From the IMG/VR virus record IMGVR_UViG_3300038701_000369, positions 1-41,157 of that record: DNA of 41,157 nt; one strand, 5' to 3'. The translations under genes and the position numbers were made by a program. Of the stretch, positions 16,765-24,692 are shown in pieces; position 1 is the stretch's first letter, and each line of letters opens with the position of its first letter. The notes beneath the pieces are model-generated. The model did not search any database. It had not been told where the DNA came from and worked only from the letters and a program-made list of their open reading frames with translations. This stretch comes from a virus.

Positions 16765-17925
16765 ATGGCTATAGGAAATGGATTGTTTAGTCTAGCGCAG
16801 ACTCTACAGACTGGGCAGAGACAGGCTTACCAGAATGCTGGTGGTCTGTTCGAGAGCCTTGGTAATGCGCTGTCGCCTATCGCGGATATGAACCTGTCTG
16901 ACCCTACCAGTGTACGTGCTGCGGCAGAGGGGGAGGCCCGTCGAGGAAATCAGGTTAAGGCTAATGCACTAATGCAGCAGGCTAACCAGATTGAGCAGCG
17001 TCAAGAAGCAGAGCGTGTCAAGAACATTCAGCGTTCATACGCTCAGATGAAAGCTCTTGGTAGGGAGGGTGAGTTCGAAGACGCCATGATCCAAGCGGGT
17101 AGGGTCGATGAGATCGCTGCTATCAAACGCAAGGAGATGGAGCACGACATCCTTACTATGGAGTACGGTGACGCCAAGCGAGCACGTAAAGCTCGTGAGC
17201 TGTCCCAAGGGTACTTCCAAGCTCAGACAGAAGAAGGCCGAGACCTTGCTCTTCAACGTATGGCAGAAGAAGGGTTCGGTGAAGAAGCTGCTGAGCTGAA
17301 GGAACGTGCACTGGAAACGGAGATTGAAACTACCGAGCTGAAACTTCGTCAAGCAGAAGCAGAGTGGAAGAGAGATGTTCAGCGTGTCCGTGCTATCGGT
17401 GTTCCTCGCTCTGAAGAAGAGATTGAGAAGGTACGTCAGAGTATTGACCCAAGCTTGCGTGGCATCTATGACCAACAGGTTGTGGCTATGCAAGAGAACC
17501 GTGTACGGATTGATGCAGCAAGAGAGAAACTTAAGAAGAGTGAACTGCTTGACCAAGAGTTCGTAGAGAAAGCTGGATTGTCTTGGTCAGAGTATAAGAA
17601 CCTAGCTAACACTCAGGCCCGTGACAAGGTAAACCAACAAGTCATTGAGAACTACATGGCGAAGATGAGAACAGAAGCTAGTACGTTGCCTAACGGACCA
17701 GCTGAAGCACAGCTCTCTGCTCTGTATGATTCCCTTAATGAAGTTTGGGGGCCTAACCGACTGTTCAGAGAAGATCTGTTCAGGCCACAGGCTATTCAGC
17801 TTGCATGGACTAAGATGCAGCAGGAAGGTCTTGGGGCAAGGGAAGCAATGGATCAGGCTATCGCTGAAATTGCGGGAGAAGAACCTGACGTAGATAATAT
17901 ACTGGATGCAATCGAGGGACTCTAA
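16765..17925 (+). CDS. Internal virion (ejection) protein, second of three
   Basis: A 386-residue, almost entirely helical and highly charged protein (EAERVKNIQRSYAQMKALG, ETEIETTELKLRQAEAEWK), with no signal or membrane segment. It lies between the other two ejection-protein candidates. An AAGGAGA Shine-Dalgarno precedes the ATG. Its size is roughly half that of T7 gp15, and no catalytic motif was found. Likely packaged in the head and delivered with DNA; this is inference. Confidence 0.62.
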   Translation: MAIGNGLFSLAQTLQTGQRQAYQNAGGLFESLGNALSPIADMNLSDPTSVRAAAEGEARRGNQVKANALMQQANQIEQRQEAERVKNIQRSYAQMKALGREGEFEDAMIQAGRVDEIAAIKRKEMEHDILTMEYGDAKRARKARELSQGYFQAQTEEGRDLALQRMAEEGFGEEAAELKERALETEIETTELKLRQAEAEWKRDVQRVRAIGVPRSEEEIEKVRQSIDPSLRGIYDQQVVAMQENRVRIDAAREKLKKSELLDQEFVEKAGLSWSEYKNLANTQARDKVNQQVIENYMAKMRTEASTLPNGPAEAQLSALYDSLNEVWGPNRLFREDLFRPQAIQLAWTKMQQEGLGAREAMDQAIAEIAGEEPDVDNILDAIEGL

Positions 17926-20735
17926 TGGACCAGCGGATAGCAGACGCTTTAGCTAAGAAGCGAGAAGAGATAGGGGACGACCCGGAACGTCTCGCCAAGT
18001 TCGAAGCTCTGGCGAAACAACTCCGCGCTAAGTTGTACGACCAAGAGGACTCAACAGAAGAGTTCCGTGGACTAGCTGCTATCCCCGCAGAAGCCATGAC
18101 CCTGGGTATCTTGGGTGACGAAGCTCGTGCAGCAGGTAGAGCAGCAGTCGCTAAGGCTGCTGACTTCATAGGTGGTACCGACTACGCTGGTACATTCAAG
18201 GAAGAGTACGAACTTGCCCTTGAGGACGAACGCCGTGTCGAAGCAGAGACATACCGAGACTACCCGATTGCATCCTACGGTACACAGATTGCCTTCGGAC
18301 TGGTCCCGGCTGCCCGAATTGCAAAGACTGCGGGTGTCGGTGCTTCTGCTGCTCAAGGAGCAATGCGTCAAGGTGTTGGTGCTGCGCTTGAGGGCGGGGT
18401 ATACGGATTTACAGAGGGAGAAGACGGAGTAGTAGAGCGTCTGGAGAACGCTGGGAAGGTAGCAGCCATCTCAGGTGCTCTAGGAGGCGCTGGTGGGGCG
18501 CTGGCTGGACGTTTCAGCGATACGAACCCCAAGGTACTGGCTAAGAAAGCCGCCCGTCAGAAGGCACAGGAGGAGGCCATACAGAAGGCTGAGTCCGCTG
18601 TCACTCCAGAGGATTTTGCTAACTCAGTGAATCGCCGTATGACGGAGAGGGCTGAGAACCTGTACCGGGAGACTGGGGAGACCCTCCAGGGTCCTAAGTA
18701 CATGGATGCTCTGAAGGAAACTGCCAAGGAGATGGGTGTACCTGTCGCTAAGGTACGTAACATCGAGGGTCTGAAGTTCTTTGAGCAAAGGGAGTTCATT
18801 GAGAAGCTAGATGACTACGTACCAGCTGCTCTGTCTCGTGCAAAGATCAATGCAGCTAAGAGTATCTGGCGGAATAACATTACTCCTATCGTCAAGAAGG
18901 CAGAGACCGTAGTAGGTAAGAGCTTCGCTGGTAGGATGCAGAGATACGCTACACGTATGGCTCAGACTGGTGACGAGATCACTACGTTCTTCAAGGACAA
19001 AGACATACAGTCTTTCGGTGCTTTGATGGAGGGGCCTGACTCTTCTGAGTTCAGGGCTAATCTTCTGAACATGTCCAACCTGGACCTTGATATGGCACAG
19101 AGGGCACAGTACTACAAGAAGATGGTGGATACCCTACGAGAACGTAAGCAGGATGCTGCCTTGCGTGGGTTCAATAAACTACGTGCTCGTCTGTATCAAG
19201 AACAGAGCAGGCAGAGCAAGACTGTCAACAGCTTCATTGAGCCGGACCAGTTCTATTGGCCTGCTCAGTTCAAGAACGAGACGCTTGCTCTGAGAGGAAG
19301 AGACAATACTTCCCGAGCCAAGCAGACAAACATGATGAACCAGAAACGTGGTGTCGTCAACAACGAACAGGCTATGATGTTCGAGAACCCGGTTGTCCAT
19401 GCGGATAACTGGATCAGAGCAAGCAGTGGCCTGTCTGAAATGTTTGACACCTTCAAGCTCAGGAACGCTAAAGCTACTTCTGATATTGCTAAGAAGGCCC
19501 GTCAAGGGAAGATGCCAACCGAGAAGCAGGTTTCCCGAGCAGCTGAAAGGGCTAGGCAGCAGGTGGCTGGTGGTGAATGGGCATTCAAAGAACTCGGTAA
19601 ACGACTGAAGGCAGAGGGTGCTGAGAAAGGAACCAGAGATCACGCTATCTCTCTTATGCGAGCACTGGCAGTGGACGGCTCTCGTGGCCCTAACCAGATC
19701 ATCAGCAACTTTAGGAAGGCTGCGTACATGGGAACCATTGGTAACCCGTACTCTGCTGTCCTGAACCTGGGTGACGTGTTCAACTCTGCTGTTAACTTCG
19801 GTGTACGCAACACAGCTCGTGGTCTTTACGATACCCTCAAGCAGCGTGGACTCCGTATCAACGCTGATGACGTAGGACTGATGCACCAGACCACAGGTGA
19901 ATTTCTGCGTGACGGTGTTACAAATGCACAGCGCAGGTTTGATGCTTGGTCTGATGCTACATTCCGTATCTCCCAGTTCCGTCGCTTTGACAGACTGGGT
20001 AAGGATGCGGCAATGACTTCTGCGATTCGTCAGAATCAAAAGAGGGCTTTGAATGCGAAGGACTTCGCTGAGAGGTGGGATGGTATCTTCGATAAGTACG
20101 AGCAGGCACAGCTTCGTAAGGCTATCCTGAGCAACGAGAAGACACAGCTTGTGAAGGAGATGGCAGCCGCTGAGCTGTCGAAGATGCAGCCTACGGATAT
20201 GGCGTCACTGCCTCAGTGGTTCCTTGAGAATCCGAATGGCCGTGTACTGTACATGCTGCGTACCTTCGGACTCAAACAGATCCAGCAGATGGATGACCTG
20301 ATTGTCCAGCAGTGGAAGAAGGGTAACAAGAAGCAAGCGATGAAGAACATGCTTGCTTTCACCATGATTACAGGTGGGGGTAACGCTGTTCTCCAAGAAG
20401 CAAGGCAGACCCTCAAAGGGGATACGCCTAACTTCAGCTTGGATGTCTCAGACAAAGGATTAGGTTACCGCTTCGTTGATCACATGCTTGGAGCAGGGTC
20501 AGCAAACATGGTGAGTCTGTACGGATTGGACATGTCTCGTAAGCAGGGTAACGCTGGGCCACTGGTACAGGGAGCTATGCCTCCCTTTGCTATGGCACTG
20601 GCACCCATCATTGATGTGATGCAAATAGCTGATTCAGAAGACATAGACGTAGGAGCCGCACTGCACGAGTCCGAAGTATTAGGTTGGGCACCGTTCGGTA
20701 GGCTTATACAGGACTGGTTTGATGATAAGGAATGA
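17925..20735 (+). CDS. Large internal virion protein, third of three
   Basis: At 936 residues it is the largest protein in the window. Residues 1-110 are charged and helical. About 120-185 are Ala/Gly-rich and possibly membrane-active (SYGTQIAFGLVPAARIAKTAG, then ISGALGGAGGALAG). The rest is long helical sequence, with SNFRKAAYMGTIGNPYSAVL near 590 and a Gly/Met-rich membrane-like stretch near 780-860. This is the pattern of the large ejected proteins (T7 gp16 class). No lytic transglycosylase motif is evident at the N-terminus. The start overlaps the previous stop (TAATG). Confidence 0.68.
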   Translation: MDQRIADALAKKREEIGDDPERLAKFEALAKQLRAKLYDQEDSTEEFRGLAAIPAEAMTLGILGDEARAAGRAAVAKAADFIGGTDYAGTFKEEYELALEDERRVEAETYRDYPIASYGTQIAFGLVPAARIAKTAGVGASAAQGAMRQGVGAALEGGVYGFTEGEDGVVERLENAGKVAAISGALGGAGGALAGRFSDTNPKVLAKKAARQKAQEEAIQKAESAVTPEDFANSVNRRMTERAENLYRETGETLQGPKYMDALKETAKEMGVPVAKVRNIEGLKFFEQREFIEKLDDYVPAALSRAKINAAKSIWRNNITPIVKKAETVVGKSFAGRMQRYATRMAQTGDEITTFFKDKDIQSFGALMEGPDSSEFRANLLNMSNLDLDMAQRAQYYKKMVDTLRERKQDAALRGFNKLRARLYQEQSRQSKTVNSFIEPDQFYWPAQFKNETLALRGRDNTSRAKQTNMMNQKRGVVNNEQAMMFENPVVHADNWIRASSGLSEMFDTFKLRNAKATSDIAKKARQGKMPTEKQVSRAAERARQQVAGGEWAFKELGKRLKAEGAEKGTRDHAISLMRALAVDGSRGPNQIISNFRKAAYMGTIGNPYSAVLNLGDVFNSAVNFGVRNTARGLYDTLKQRGLRINADDVGLMHQTTGEFLRDGVTNAQRRFDAWSDATFRISQFRRFDRLGKDAAMTSAIRQNQKRALNAKDFAERWDGIFDKYEQAQLRKAILSNEKTQLVKEMAAAELSKMQPTDMASLPQWFLENPNGRVLYMLRTFGLKQIQQMDDLIVQQWKKGNKKQAMKNMLAFTMITGGGNAVLQEARQTLKGDTPNFSLDVSDKGLGYRFVDHMLGAGSANMVSLYGLDMSRKQGNAGPLVQGAMPPFAMALAPIIDVMQIADSEDIDVGAALHESEVLGWAPFGRLIQDWFDDKE

Positions 20736-21108
20736 TGAAGTGCGTGAAGCTGTAGATCAGCAAGAGCTAGTTAAGAAAGTTTATCATACCGATGCTCGGG
20801 TCACAGCTATGGAAGGGGAGATCCGTCAGTTAGCTGGCGGTGTCTCTCGTATCGAGACCCTGTTGCTGAACAAACAAGAGACATCTCCACTACAGTGGTT
20901 TGGTATCATCTTCTCTGTGCTCACATTGGTAGGTGCACTGGTATGGGGAGGCGGGGAGTACATTGAAGCCCGTCTTGGAATTATCAGAAGTGAGCAGGCT
21001 CTTCAGCATCGCTCCATTGACAAGCTACAAGATGCTCAGCTTGAGTATCAATATGAACTAGGGAGAGTACACGAATGGAAAGAACAAGAGCAATCGCGGC
21101 GTCCTTGA
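20722..21108 (+). CDS. Single-span membrane protein, possible holin or lysis protein
   Basis: A 128-residue protein. Residues 10-50 are an amphipathic helix, 57-77 a transmembrane segment (LQWFGIIFSVLTLVGALVW) and 80-125 a second charged helix with coiled-coil character. It sits at the end of the late operon immediately before a lipoprotein gene that it overlaps by 34 bases, as in lysis cassettes. Start choice: the ATG at 20722 has AGGA 8 bases upstream, a TTG at 20719 is less likely, and a GTG at 20740 with AAGGA is possible. A holin or inner-membrane spanin-like role is inferred. Confidence 0.6.
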   Translation: MIRNDEVREAVDQQELVKKVYHTDARVTAMEGEIRQLAGGVSRIETLLLNKQETSPLQWFGIIFSVLTLVGALVWGGGEYIEARLGIIRSEQALQHRSIDKLQDAQLEYQYELGRVHEWKEQEQSRRP

Positions 21109-21413
21109 TTCTGTGTGTAGCTCTCGTAGGGTGTGAGACCTTGGCTAAGAAAGCAGGGTCTGCATTACTAGGGGTAGGTGAGAAAGGTGGGATAAAGGCC
21201 GACGCTGAAGTAACTGTCGGCAAGAAGGAAGAAGATAACGATGTCGTTACGGACACCCAGATAGGGGACAACCAGACGGCTGAGCTTATCAAGAATGAAA
21301 ACTCGGGACCGTCTGGCTGGATCATACTATTGATCGTGTTGCTAGCAGGTTGGGCCATCCCTGGCCCTGCTGCTATGTTCAGAGGTATTAAGGATTTCTT
21401 CCGTAAGTCCTAG
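21075..21413 (+). CDS. Outer-membrane lipoprotein with C-terminal membrane span (u-spanin candidate)
   Basis: A 112-residue protein with a lipoprotein signal peptide ending in lipobox LVGC (Cys20, followed by Glu, so outer-membrane sorting is expected). A polar periplasmic middle (VTVGKKEEDNDVVTDTQIG) follows, then a hydrophobic span at about 82-97 (GWIILLIVLLAGWAIPGP) near the C-terminus. A lipid anchor plus C-terminal transmembrane segment in one chain is the architecture of unimolecular spanins such as T1 gp11, which fuse inner and outer membranes at lysis. It is the last late gene; its stop abuts the convergent ribonucleotide reductase gene. Confidence 0.6.
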   Translation: MERTRAIAASLILCVALVGCETLAKKAGSALLGVGEKGGIKADAEVTVGKKEEDNDVVTDTQIGDNQTAELIKNENSGPSGWIILLIVLLAGWAIPGPAAMFRGIKDFFRKS

Positions 21414-23051
21414 TCAGATTCCGCAAACACCACCACCACAGGCTGCGTCGGAATTTTCTTCAAGAACAACGCCAACGTTTGCTTTAGCCTCATCGTAAGA
21501 ACATAGGTTGAGTGGTTGTCCTCCCCTAGCTCCGTCAGGGTACGCAGTGAAGCCTCGTAGTCTCGGGGCGTACTTGGCAAGCGTACGTGCGAATCCCTCA
21601 ACTCGATCTTCGTTATTGCTTTCCGTCCCCCAAGAAGGGAGGTTGATGGTTGATGATATAGACATATCAACGTAGTCTTGTACGTCGGCTTGGAAAGAAA
21701 TACGCCTTTCAAAATCATCCACCAACGAAAGACTGGTTTCAATTTTATCTGGCTCGATACCAAATTCATTAATCAAACCCTCCGCTGTGGAGTCAACAAC
21801 GTACTCCGCTTTCCATTGGTTACCGCCCACGAGATACCGACGCTTATATGCGACAGCAAATAGAGGCTCAATACCAGTAGTGGTACCTGCAAGAATACCG
21901 ATAGTACCAGTGGGAGCGATAGCCCGATAAGCAACAGGCTTACTGATCCCCAGCCTATCGCACAGAGAGTTCGCTGAGCGTTCGCTCTCCTCCCTATATA
22001 CCTCAAGCCACTGCCTGAGTTCCTTAACCATCTCATACCTATAGCCTCTCTTCAGGAGCCACTCATGTATCCCCATGAGACCCAGGCCCAACCGTCTGTT
22101 CTTCTTACGGACCTCATAAACTTTCTTATAAGGCAGGTCTGCTGTCAGAGTACCGCATACCAGAAAGCCTGAAGCAAGACGTACAACTTCTCGAAAACGA
22201 TCAATGGTGTCGATTGCACCCATGTTGATAGACCCGAGGTTACATACGTCTGAGTCATCTTCTGACGTAACCTCTGTACATGCATTACGTAGCGTCTCAT
22301 TCTCTTTGTCTCCGAAGTTGAAGCTGAAACCTGGCTCACCTGTCATCATAGCTTGGCGACAGTTGTCAACGAAAGTCTGTGGCAGGTGTCCCTGTGAGAT
22401 ATGATCGAGGAAAGCGTTGTCGTAGTTCAAGCTGATGTTCGTCATGTCCATAGGAGCATGACCGTTGTAGTTCTGTTCCTTGATTTCCTTGTACGTTATC
22501 GAATCGGTGGGGCCGCTGTCATGCCAGTTCTTGAGGGTAAGGAAACTGTCGGCGTCTTGATGTCTCCAGTTAAGTGAAGCGTATATGGCGCTCCGACGGC
22601 TGCCTCCCTGCATGACATTGCGTCCGATCTCGTTGATGGATTGCATAAGAGGTATAGGTCCAGAGGCGTCTCCTCCAGTTCGTCCAAGTGGAGAGCCAGA
22701 AGGACGGAACACACTGTAGTCAACGCCGATACCCCCACCAGACATAAGGCAATCGCTAGATCTTTTACAAAGGTTACCCCACTCTTCACGCGTATCCTCC
22801 TCACCCTTCAACAGGTAACAGTTATTATAGAAGCTGGCCTGCCGACCAGCGTAGTAGATGTACCTGCCACCGGGAAGGAACTCGAACCCCTTGATCATCT
22901 GGGCTAACTCACCTTGCATGTCGGGAGGCATCAGGTTTTCTGTGACCTCGTATGCTATTGTGTTAGCTTTGTCTTCCCAAGTCTGGCCTTCATAGGTTGC
23001 GTACTTATGATTAAAAATTCCCTGTGCAAAGGGGTTCCTGAATTCGCTCAA
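21414..23051 (-). CDS. nrdJ: Class II (adenosylcobalamin-dependent) ribonucleotide reductase
   Basis: A 545-residue enzyme converting ribonucleotides to deoxyribonucleotides for phage DNA synthesis. Visible residues are Cys78 in NNCYLL, GGGIGVDYS at about 105-113, Asn256-Cys258-Glu260 (NACTE, the radical-site triad), Cys270 in CNLGSINMG, the loop APTGTIGILAGTTTGIEP and C-terminal Cys538 and Cys543 (ACGGGVCGI), which would recycle the active-site disulfide. The absence of a small radical subunit or activase gene nearby supports class II, which uses vitamin B12. It is compact compared with many bacterial NrdJ proteins of 700 or more residues. It is the last gene of the leftward transcript. Confidence 0.9.
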   Translation of the reverse strand: MSEFRNPFAQGIFNHKYATYEGQTWEDKANTIAYEVTENLMPPDMQGELAQMIKGFEFLPGGRYIYYAGRQASFYNNCYLLKGEEDTREEWGNLCKRSSDCLMSGGGIGVDYSVFRPSGSPLGRTGGDASGPIPLMQSINEIGRNVMQGGSRRSAIYASLNWRHQDADSFLTLKNWHDSGPTDSITYKEIKEQNYNGHAPMDMTNISLNYDNAFLDHISQGHLPQTFVDNCRQAMMTGEPGFSFNFGDKENETLRNACTEVTSEDDSDVCNLGSINMGAIDTIDRFREVVRLASGFLVCGTLTADLPYKKVYEVRKKNRRLGLGLMGIHEWLLKRGYRYEMVKELRQWLEVYREESERSANSLCDRLGISKPVAYRAIAPTGTIGILAGTTTGIEPLFAVAYKRRYLVGGNQWKAEYVVDSTAEGLINEFGIEPDKIETSLSLVDDFERRISFQADVQDYVDMSISSTINLPSWGTESNNEDRVEGFARTLAKYAPRLRGFTAYPDGARGGQPLNLCSYDEAKANVGVVLEENSDAACGGGVCGI

Positions 23052-23063
23052 TGTTCCTCCTAA

Positions 23064-23234
23064 TTATTTTTGTGTGAAAATCTCTTTATGCCTTTTTAGC
23101 TGGCTCCAAAGTTCTTCGTATGCTTCTGCTTTATATTTCAAATGCTTGTTCTCTTTCTTGAGTTCATCTACTTTATCTTCAAGAGAAGCAACTCGCTTTC
23201 TTTCTATGTCCAGTTCGCTGTTGAGAATACCCAT
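23064..23234 (-). CDS. Small coiled-coil protein (56 aa)
   Basis: A 56-residue reading frame, MGILNSELDIERK at its start, then a clear heptad pattern (VASLEDKVDELKKENKHLK) and EAYEELWSQLKRH. It has no known family. The ATG shares its A with the TGA of the upstream gene (TGATG), and it ends 12 bases before the ribonucleotide reductase start, so it fills an otherwise unexplained gap in a packed operon. A leucine-zipper-like dimer is likely. Confidence 0.65.
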   Translation of the reverse strand: MGILNSELDIERKRVASLEDKVDELKKENKHLKYKAEAYEELWSQLKRHKEIFTQK

Positions 23235-23437
23235 CACTCTTCCCCGCCTGCTAGGGCTTTACATTCACTATATGCGAGCGGATAGCGCTCTTCACTAAAA
23301 TTTGCACCAACTACTAATGGAGATACCTCTCGAAGACATTCTTTTAGGTGGTGTATCTCTTTGTCATATTCTAAGAGCCTAGAACATGCTAATTCGTAAG
23401 CTTCCCACGGTTCCAGGTCTGGGTAGGGGTCACTCAT
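23234..23437 (-). CDS. Unknown small acidic protein
   Basis: A 67-residue protein beginning MSDPYPDLEPWEAYELACSR, helical and acidic, with no recognised motif. It overlaps the upstream gene by 8 bases and shares one base with the downstream start, so it is clearly co-translated within the leftward operon. Confidence 0.6.
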   Translation of the reverse strand: MSDPYPDLEPWEAYELACSRLLEYDKEIHHLKECLREVSPLVVGANFSEERYPLAYSECKALAGGEE

Positions 23438-23714
23438 CCTTCACCTCCTGTATGTACCCCATCGTGTCGTACAGGCTGAGCAAGAGCGCGTCCAGCATCT
23501 TCGCTATCTCCCGGACGTTGTTACCGCTGGGCATCTGGTCGGCCACTCCGCGAAGGTAGACCGCCGACCACTCGATGCGATCTCGTTCTATGCCCTGACC
23601 GATGTACCCCATGATGGGGAAATTCTGGACCATCGACGTCGCCGCAGCTTCCGGGCTGATGAAGGTGTACCGCTTCTCCGCCACTTCCCGTCTCGGCTTG
23701 TCGAACCAGCTCAT
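23430..23714 (-). CDS. Unknown protein
   Basis: A 94-residue protein, not recognised. It has a basic N-terminus (KPRREVAEKRYTFISPEAAA) and a helical C-terminal half (NVREIAKMLDALLLSLYDTM). No membrane span or metal site. It overlaps its neighbours by 4 and 8 bases. GC content is higher than in the genes around it, so it may have been acquired separately. Confidence 0.6.
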   Translation of the reverse strand: MSWFDKPRREVAEKRYTFISPEAAATSMVQNFPIMGYIGQGIERDRIEWSAVYLRGVADQMPSGNNVREIAKMLDALLLSLYDTMGYIQEVKDE

Positions 23715-23947
23715 GAGTCCTCCACGATCTGGTCCGAGAGTCTGTCAAGAGCTGCCTCGTAATCGTCAATGATCTGCTGATGCCCTTGCTCAGCCATCTC
23801 ACTCAGCCTTTGTACGCCAGTCAAGTAGGTTTGGTGCAGGGACAATACTGTGCTTTTGAAATCTCCAGTCGTAATCCCCTTCGGACGGACAGGGTATTCC
23901 ATAGGCAGTCGCTTGATATGTACTGTCTGTTGCATTACGTTCGGCAT
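23711..23947 (-). CDS. Unknown protein overlapping the dNTP hydrolase gene
   Basis: A 78-residue protein beginning MPNVMQQTVHIKRLPMEYPV and ending in a helical segment (HQQIIDDYEAALDRLSDQI). The ATG at 23947 is chosen because AGGA stands 8 bases upstream. A TTG at 23965 would add six residues. It overlaps the 3' part of the neighbouring gene (23799-24242) by 149 bases in another frame, an unusually long overlap. Both have natural-looking composition, so both may be translated. Function unknown. Confidence 0.5.
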   Translation of the reverse strand: MPNVMQQTVHIKRLPMEYPVRPKGITTGDFKSTVLSLHQTYLTGVQRLSEMAEQGHQQIIDDYEAALDRLSDQIVEDS

Positions 23948-24242
23948 TCTCTCTTTCCTGTTCAATCTCTGTTTGTAGGAGGGACAAGGCTCGCCATGCT
24001 ACCTTAGCAGTATGACTTACCCCGTCTGTGTCCATTGTCCCACGTTCCATCAGGTGCCTGACCAAGCAATCAGCATGGTCGGTTGACTTCTCTTTCGCCC
24101 AGTGCAGTGGCTGTCCTGGATTGTGTTGATCGTTACCCACCTTCGAGCAGTGAGCTACAGCAGCCAGTGCATCTGGGAAGTAGTCGAGTACACCTGTACA
24201 TACCGGTGTCTCTTTACGCTGCTGCTTGTCCGTAGTAAGCAT
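23799..24242 (-). CDS. dATP/dGTP diphosphohydrolase-like protein (former DUF5664)
   Basis: A 147-residue protein with the strongly conserved core of a phage family annotated as dATP/dGTP diphosphohydrolase N-terminal type: ETPVCTGVLDYFPDALAAVA (about 11-30), GNDQHNPGQPLHWA and DHADCLVRHLMERGTMD. Such enzymes hydrolyse purine dNTPs and can shape the nucleotide pool. Glu, Asp and His in these blocks could bind metal. The last 35 residues lie outside the conserved core and overlap another frame. GGAG is 7 bases before the ATG, and the start overlaps the upstream gene by 29 bases. The activity is from family annotation, not proven for this group. Confidence 0.72.
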   Translation of the reverse strand: MLTTDKQQRKETPVCTGVLDYFPDALAAVAHCSKVGNDQHNPGQPLHWAKEKSTDHADCLVRHLMERGTMDTDGVSHTAKVAWRALSLLQTEIEQERENAERNATDSTYQATAYGIPCPSEGDYDWRFQKHSIVPAPNLLDWRTKAE

Positions 24243-24681
24243 CTGAAAGCTCCATGTTGATTAGTCTCATAGCCTGTCCGCGAGACAGGGGGATCAGGTC
24301 TTGTATACCCACCTCGGGTAGATAGGTAAACAAGGGCTTACCGAGGTTCATAGCTACAAATGCTTCTGTCCTTGCTCCCTTGCTCTTATACCAATCTCTT
24401 AGAAGTATGAGGGCATCCACATGATCAGCTACGATCTTGATGTCACGAGAGAGGAAGTCTCCCCAAGTGTCACCGTTCGCCGTTGTACCATCCGGGTTCA
24501 GCTCTCCTGTCTCTGAGTCGAGAGCAGCAGCGAGTTGTTCTTTGTCATCCATCTCTGCTGGGCTGATCACATGAAACCCCTGCATCCGCAGTTCAGTTGC
24601 TACTGAACGGAACTTAGGGAAATTGAATTGAGGAATGCCGGTCATAGGACCGGCGAGGTAATAGACTAGATCATTATCCAT
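24214..24681 (-). CDS. Nucleoside 2-deoxyribosyltransferase-like protein (DUF4406)
   Basis: A 155-residue protein with YLAGPMTGIPQFNFPKF at residues 8-24, the substrate-loop signature of the DUF4406/deoxyribosyltransferase-like group. ISPAEMD and SRDIKIVADHVDALILLRDW (about 85-104) follow, then KGARTEAFVAMNLGKPLF. Family members share the fold of enzymes that move deoxyribose between bases. The precise reaction is unknown for most phage copies. It adjoins a dNTP hydrolase gene and an exonuclease gene, so nucleotide salvage or modification is the likely context. AAGGA lies 8 bases before the ATG. Confidence 0.72.
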   Translation of the reverse strand: MDNDLVYYLAGPMTGIPQFNFPKFRSVATELRMQGFHVISPAEMDDKEQLAAALDSETGELNPDGTTANGDTWGDFLSRDIKIVADHVDALILLRDWYKSKGARTEAFVAMNLGKPLFTYLPEVGIQDLIPLSRGQAMRLINMELSDAYYGQAAA

Positions 24682-24692
24682 AATGGTGATCC

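Noticed and set aside
19179-20039. 286-residue leftward frame inside the large internal virion gene
   Set aside because: Antisense shadow without neighbours on that strand or a ribosome site.
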